This document shows positions 5,929 to 8,786 of a stretch of DNA of 8,786 nucleotides, one piece after another. A program made the translations under genes and the position numbers. The notes beneath the pieces are model-generated. The model was not told the origin of the DNA, did no database searches, and was given only the letters and a program-made list of their open reading frames with translations. Position 1 is the first letter of the stretch. Each line of letters starts with the position of its first letter. The DNA is from a bacterium (GTDB lineage: Bacteria; Chloroflexota; Dormibacteria; Aeolococcales; Bog-877), in contig JAKBTP010000006.1 in assembly GCA_021844355.1 (NCBI GenBank), positions 1 to 8,786 on the forward strand. Direction: 5' to 3'.

Positions 5929-7016
5929 TGGGGGCGCCTCTCCCGCCGGAGCCGCTGGCGGCGGTTTCGCGGCTGCCGCGCTACGTTCCCGGCACCACTG
6001 CCAACCTGCCGGACGGCCGGCCGGGCTACAAGCTGAGCTCCAACGAGTCGCCGTTCCCACTGCCGGAGCCGATCGTCCAGGCGATGTCGCGGGCCTGCGC
6101 CGACGCCAGCCGCTACCCCACCTCCGGACGGGCCCTGGCCGAGCGGCTGGCGGGGCGGCACGGGCTGGAGCCACAGGAGGTGGCGGTGGCCGGTGGTTCG
6201 CTGGAGCTGCTGCGCGACCTGCTGCTGGCCTACACCGGCCCGGGCGCCTCGGTGGTGTACGGCTGGCGGTCCTACGAGGCGTACCCGATCCTGGCGGGAA
6301 GCTGCGGGGCCCGGACCGTCCCCGTCCCCCTCCGGGAGGAGTCCATCGACCTCCAGGCCCTGGCCGACGCCGTCGCCCCCGATACCAGGATGGTGCTGCT
6401 GGCCGACCCCAACAACCCGACGGGGACCGCCCTCGACTTCAAGGAGGTGGAGGCGTTCGCCCGCCGGCTGCCGGACTCCTGCCTTCTGGTGCTGGACCAG
6501 GCTTACTGCGAGTTCGGGGACCCGGAGTCCGCCTCGAGGGCGCTCCGGCTGCGCTCCGAGCTGCCCAACCTGGTGGTCACGCGCACCTTCTCCAAGGCCT
6601 TCGCGCTGGCCGGGATGCGGGTGGGATGGTGCGCCGCCCACCCGCAGGTGGTGGAGGCGCTGGAGCGGGTCGCTCTTCCCTTCACCCTGACGGCGCCGGC
6701 CGAGGCCGGGGCGTTGGCGGCCCTGGACCTGGAGGCGGAGCTCAACCGTCGGGTGCAGACCGTCATCTCAGAGCGCGAGGAGCTCACCGCCGGACTGCGT
6801 CGGCTGGGGCTGACGGTCCCCCCTTCCCGCGCCAACTTCGTCTGGCTCCCCCTGGGAGCTCGCTCTCAGGAGTTCGCCGCCGCCTGCTCCGATTCCGGGG
6901 TCAGCGTTCGCTGCTTCGCGGGCGAGGGGGTGCGGGTCACCGTGGGGCTGGCGGAGGAGAACCGGGCGGTGCTGGAGGCGGCCGCGTCCTTCGTCCGGGG
7001 TGGGGCCCCTCGCTGA
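5928..7016 (+). CDS. hisC: HisC-like aminotransferase (histidinol-phosphate / aromatic amino acid type)
   Basis: This is a 362-aa fold-type I PLP aminotransferase of the HisC group. It swaps the amino group between glutamate/2-oxoglutarate and histidinol phosphate or an aromatic amino acid. Visible landmarks: RLPRYVPG (15-22), KLSSNESPF (35-43), AGGSLELL, WRSYEAYP (113-120), DPNNPTG (160-166), Asp190 and Tyr193 (LDQAYCEF), the PLP lysine Lys223 in TRTFSKAFALAGMRVGW (218-234), and the carboxylate-binding Arg336 in VRVTVG. The WRS(Y/F)EAYPI wording and the YVPG opening resemble the actinobacterial aromatic aminotransferase (Pat), a close HisC relative, more than classical HisC. The symbol hisC is therefore a family label. 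No other his gene is present in the window. It is last in the cassette after the D-2-hydroxyacid dehydrogenase, with one base of overlap, which favours a role in 2-oxo acid/amino acid exchange over dedicated histidine synthesis. The true substrate is open. Confidence 0.9.
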   Translation: MGAPLPPEPLAAVSRLPRYVPGTTANLPDGRPGYKLSSNESPFPLPEPIVQAMSRACADASRYPTSGRALAERLAGRHGLEPQEVAVAGGSLELLRDLLLAYTGPGASVVYGWRSYEAYPILAGSCGARTVPVPLREESIDLQALADAVAPDTRMVLLADPNNPTGTALDFKEVEAFARRLPDSCLLVLDQAYCEFGDPESASRALRLRSELPNLVVTRTFSKAFALAGMRVGWCAAHPQVVEALERVALPFTLTAPAEAGALAALDLEAELNRRVQTVISEREELTAGLRRLGLTVPPSRANFVWLPLGARSQEFAAACSDSGVSVRCFAGEGVRVTVGLAEENRAVLEAAASFVRGGAPR

Positions 7017-7070
7017 GCGGTGGCCGCCCGGGGCCGGCGCGCCATGTGCTCGGGGGACCCGGGGCCGGAT

Positions 7071-7100
7071 CGGCCGTAGGCAGGGTTTTCTGCGGGGCCG
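7071..7100 (+). terminator. Possible hairpin downstream of the aminotransferase
   Basis: CGGCC (7071-7075) can pair with GGCCG (7096-7100), and GCAG (7080-7083) with CTGC (7090-7093), closing a GGTTTT loop. It lies 55 bp past the cassette's last stop codon. No T-run follows the stem, so it is not a typical Rho-independent terminator. It may be a transcript-end structure or chance pairing. Confidence 0.25.
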
Positions 7101-7371
7101 GCTGGTCCCGCTCAACCGCCGCCACGCGACAGTCAGCTGGCTCGGGCCGGGCTCCAGGCCTCCGCCACCGGCCACCGACCGCACCGGCTGGCCACCCGCT
7201 CCTCCTCCACGTCAACCGCGTCCCCATGAGCTCGGGTCCCGACAGCGACCTGCGCGCGCCCCCACCGTCCGCGGCCAGCAACGGGCCCTTCCGGCCCCGG
7301 ACCCGCGCCGAGGGCGGCACCTCGCCATGATGGAGCTGGGGCTGGCAGCGGCCCGGTGCCCGGCCGTGAGG

Positions 7372-7377
7372 CATACT
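7372..7377 (+). promoter_or_regulatory. Weak candidate -10 element for ctaG
   Basis: CATACT matches TATAAT at four of six positions and is one of the few A/T-containing hexamers in this stretch. It lies 24 bp before the Shine-Dalgarno of ctaG. No convincing -35 box is found 16-18 bp upstream. Confidence 0.25.
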
Positions 7378-7400
7378 CCTCTGCCGGTGGGTCCGGCGTC

Positions 7401-7406
7401 AGGAGG
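7401..7406 (+). promoter_or_regulatory. Strong Shine-Dalgarno that sets a TTG start
   Basis: AGGAGG, the full anti-16S complement, ends nine bases before the TTG at 7416. It is the best ribosome site in the window, and it decides the start of the CtaG gene against an in-frame GTG at 7356, which has no comparable site. Confidence 0.75.
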
Positions 7407-7415
7407 AAGACCTCT

Positions 7416-8180
7416 TTGCACTGGCTGACCGTCTGGCAGTTCGACCCCTCGGTGTGGGTGGGTTGTGCCCTGGGGCTGGTCGCCTACCGCTGGCTTCCGG
7501 GCGCCCACCGGGGCCGGCGGCTCTACCTGTGGGTGGCCGGGGTGCTGGTTGTGTTCGTCGCTCTGGAGTCGGCCATCGACGTGGTCGGCGACAACTACCT
7601 GTTCACGCTGCACATGGCCCAGCACCTGATGCTCTCCATGGTGGCGCCACCACTGATGGTCCTGGGGCTGCCGCCCCAGACCATCGACGCCCTGCTCCAG
7701 GGACGGGCGCGCCGGCTCGTGCGCCTGCTGGTTGATCCATGCTTCGCCGGCCCCGCCTACTTCGCAGTCCTGGTCGGATGGCACTGGCCACCACTCTTCG
7801 ACTTCGCGCTGACCCACCCCCCAGTCCACGTCATGCAGCACCTCAGCTTCATCGCCGTGGGGCTGCTCTTCTGGTGGGGGACCTTGGTGCATCGCCCGGG
7901 CGAGCGCTGGAACCTCTCCGGGCTCGGGGAGTTCGCCTACCTCACGGTGGGCGCCCTGCCGGCGGTGGTCGTGGGCCTGACGGTGGCACTCCTGCCCCAC
8001 CCTGCCTACCTCTACTACCTCCACCGGGCACCACTTCTGGGGATAAGCGCGCTCGCTGACCAGCGCGTTGGGGGGATCCTCATGTTCGTCTTCGACAACG
8101 TCGTCATGCTGGGGGTGGCCGGCGGCTATCTCTGGCGGATGCTCCCTGCCGACGAGGCGCGGCTGCGGGCCCAGCCCTGA
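7416..8180 (+). CDS. ctaG: CtaG-family cytochrome c oxidase assembly membrane protein
   Basis: This is a 254-aa integral membrane protein of the Caa3_CtaG family, named for Bacillus CtaG, which is needed to form caa3-type cytochrome oxidase. It should sit in the cytoplasmic membrane and help copper-centre or oxidase maturation. About seven hydrophobic segments are visible, near residues 12-27, 35-52, 62-86, 110-125, 139-156, 172-195 and 217-240. Family signatures are HMAQH (66-70) followed by a PPLMVLG stretch, HVMQH (138-142) before FWWG, LLPHPAY (192-198) and DQRVGG (215-220). The paired His motifs are candidate metal ligands. It is not homologous to the Cox11-type protein also called CtaG. 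The TTG start at 7416 is chosen for its AGGAGG at nine bases and because residues upstream of it do not look like the family. No oxidase structural genes are in the window, and the gene appears to be transcribed alone. Confidence 0.88.
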   Translation: MHWLTVWQFDPSVWVGCALGLVAYRWLPGAHRGRRLYLWVAGVLVVFVALESAIDVVGDNYLFTLHMAQHLMLSMVAPPLMVLGLPPQTIDALLQGRARRLVRLLVDPCFAGPAYFAVLVGWHWPPLFDFALTHPPVHVMQHLSFIAVGLLFWWGTLVHRPGERWNLSGLGEFAYLTVGALPAVVVGLTVALLPHPAYLYYLHRAPLLGISALADQRVGGILMFVFDNVVMLGVAGGYLWRMLPADEARLRAQP

Positions 8181-8559
8181 GGGGCCACGCCACTTCGCCC
8201 CGGCGCTGGAGGGCGGCGCTGCTTGGTCCAGACCTTTTGGCGGTGCCCCTGGATTGCCCGTGGCTCGGCGCCCCGGTCCCCAGCACCCCGCGCAGATCTC
8301 CACCTCGGCCCTTCCGGAAGTCGCGCCCGAGCGGCGGGCGAGAGCGGTCCTGGGAAGTGGAAGGCGGCCCTCGGGGCGTGACGCTAGCTCCAGAGCGCGG
8401 CTGACGGAGTGGGGCCGGGGACTGCCGGGCCAGCGGGCAGGGTGGCCGCCGACGGCTCCCCCCGGGCACCCGCTCGAGGGCTCTCTCGGCCCCCGCGGTG
8501 GTCGTGGGACCAGACGTTTGGGTTGGCCCGCCACCTCGGGTCAACTCGGCGTCTGCCGG
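8181..8559. other. Gene-free convergent region between ctaG and the VWA gene
   Basis: About 380 bp between two convergent genes. Open frames here translate to Arg/Pro/Gly-rich shadow sequence with no recognisable motif. A weak stem, CGCCC (8196-8200) with GGGCG (8211-8215), lies shortly after the ctaG stop, but with a 10-nt loop and no T-run it is not a convincing terminator. I see no RNA gene. Confidence 0.5.
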
Positions 8560-8786
8560 TCAGCGCACAACCCGCGCCGGCCCCGGGACGGCTGCCGGTA
8601 TCCTGCCGAGATCTCGGGGACCAGGCGGCTCCCCGATCGCCTCCAGCAGCTGCCAGAGGGCCGCCAGCGAGTGGCCACTCACCAGCTGGTCCACGTGGGG
8701 AAGAGCCGCCGCCATCCCGGCGGTCTCCGGCCGGAACCGAGAGCTGGCGCTCCGGGGATTCACCCACACGAGGCGATGGGCCAGGC
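8560..8786 (-). CDS. C-terminal end of a VWA / CoxE-like domain protein (partial)
   Basis: Only the last 74 residues are in the window; the frame runs open through the right edge. The stretch AHRLVWVNPRSA followed by a GMAAALPHVDQL segment, then GHSLAALWQLLEAI, matches the end of VWA-containing CoxE-type proteins, where a WLNP motif precedes an aPHvD region and a closing leucine-rich helix. These proteins usually act with a MoxR-type AAA ATPase in maturation of metalloenzymes such as CO-dehydrogenase-type molybdoenzymes. Which complex applies here cannot be seen. The final roughly 20 residues, after GEPPGPRD, are a Pro/Arg-rich tail. The gene converges on ctaG. The MIDAS metal site and the VWA core lie outside the window, so the family call rests on the tail motif alone. 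Confidence 0.65.
   Translation of the reverse strand, partial: LAHRLVWVNPRSASSRFRPETAGMAAALPHVDQLVSGHSLAALWQLLEAIGEPPGPRDLGRIPAAVPGPARVVR

Larger units (their letters stand above)
7017..7415. other. Gene-free GC-rich region between the aminotransferase and ctaG
   Basis: About 400 bp with no reading frame resembling a protein I recognise. The frames that stay open translate to Pro/Arg/Gly-rich shadow sequence on both strands. It contains an 11-bp direct repeat (CCCGGGGCCGG at 7027-7037 and 7058-7068), a possible hairpin at 7071-7100, and at its right end the likely ctaG promoter and ribosome site. No tRNA-like T-loop is seen. Confidence 0.55.

Noticed and set aside
4822..6174. A 450-codon reverse-strand frame opposite the D-2-hydroxyacid dehydrogenase
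   Set aside because: The translation is Pro/Arg/Gly/His-rich with no motif, while the forward frame carries full family motifs.
7027..7068. CCCGGGGCCGG direct repeat as a possible attachment site or mobile-element trace
   Set aside because: The repeat is low-complexity G/C sequence in a GC-rich stretch, with no integrase, transposase or tRNA nearby.
8221..8238. GGTC-CA-GACC followed by TTTT as a terminator after ctaG
   Set aside because: A two-base loop cannot form a stable hairpin and the T-run is only four bases.
7212..8534. A 440-codon reverse-strand frame opposite ctaG and both flanking gaps
   Set aside because: Its composition is that of a high-GC shadow, and the forward strand encodes a clear CtaG protein.
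8606..8617. Perfect 12-bp palindrome CCGAGATCTCGG, containing the half-sites of the dyad at 3771-3784 in reversed order
   Set aside because: It lies within coding sequence near a gene's 3' end, with half-sites facing the other way and different spacing; chance is the simplest explanation.

Overview
The window is a very GC-rich bacterial chromosome segment. Codon third positions are strongly G/C, long antisense shadow ORFs are common, and GTG and TTG starts are used. Gene content is housekeeping and metabolic: folate C1 enzyme, alcohol dehydrogenase, MurE, GntR regulator, FAD-dependent D-2-hydroxyacid dehydrogenase, HisC/Pat-type aminotransferase, CtaG, and a VWA/CoxE-type protein. This fits a high-GC, peptidoglycan-making, aerobically respiring lineage such as Actinobacteriota, Chloroflexota or Dormibacterota. 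The exact phylum cannot be settled from these genes. I saw no tRNA, rRNA, CRISPR array, insertion sequence or phage gene.

Layout. (1) 1-1181 (+): a folate enzyme cut by the left edge, with a FolD-like domain fused to a C-terminal FchA/formiminotransferase-cyclodeaminase-like domain. (2) 1182-2177 (-): a zinc alcohol dehydrogenase whose stop codon directly abuts that of gene 1, tail to tail. (3) 2229-3719 (+): a MurE-type ligase, divergent from the dehydrogenase across only 51 bp. (4) 3819-7016 (+): a tight cassette of a GntR/FCD regulator, an LDHD-type FAD D-2-hydroxyacid dehydrogenase (17-nt overlap) and a HisC/Pat-type aminotransferase (TGATG overlap). A good sigma70-like promoter with a dyad at the predicted transcription start lies in front of it. 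(5) 7017-7415: about 400 bp without a recognisable gene, containing only a possible hairpin and, at its right end, a weak promoter. (6) 7416-8180 (+): a CtaG-type membrane protein with a TTG start set by a strong Shine-Dalgarno. (7) 8181-8559: a second gene-poor stretch. (8) 8560-8786 (-): the C-terminal end of a VWA/CoxE-like protein, cut by the right edge.

How the genes may work together. The three-gene cassette reads as a regulated unit around 2-oxo acids. The dehydrogenase would oxidise a D-2-hydroxyacid to a 2-oxo acid, the aminotransferase would interconvert a (probably aromatic) 2-oxo acid with its amino acid, and the FCD regulator would sense one of these compounds. The substrate is inferred, not shown. 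The most striking single observation is gene 1. Its FolD domain lacks the catalytic Tyr/Lys/Gln/Asp set of FolD cyclohydrolases, while a separate cyclohydrolase-type domain is fused downstream. This suggests the two activities of FolD have been divided between two domains of one chain.
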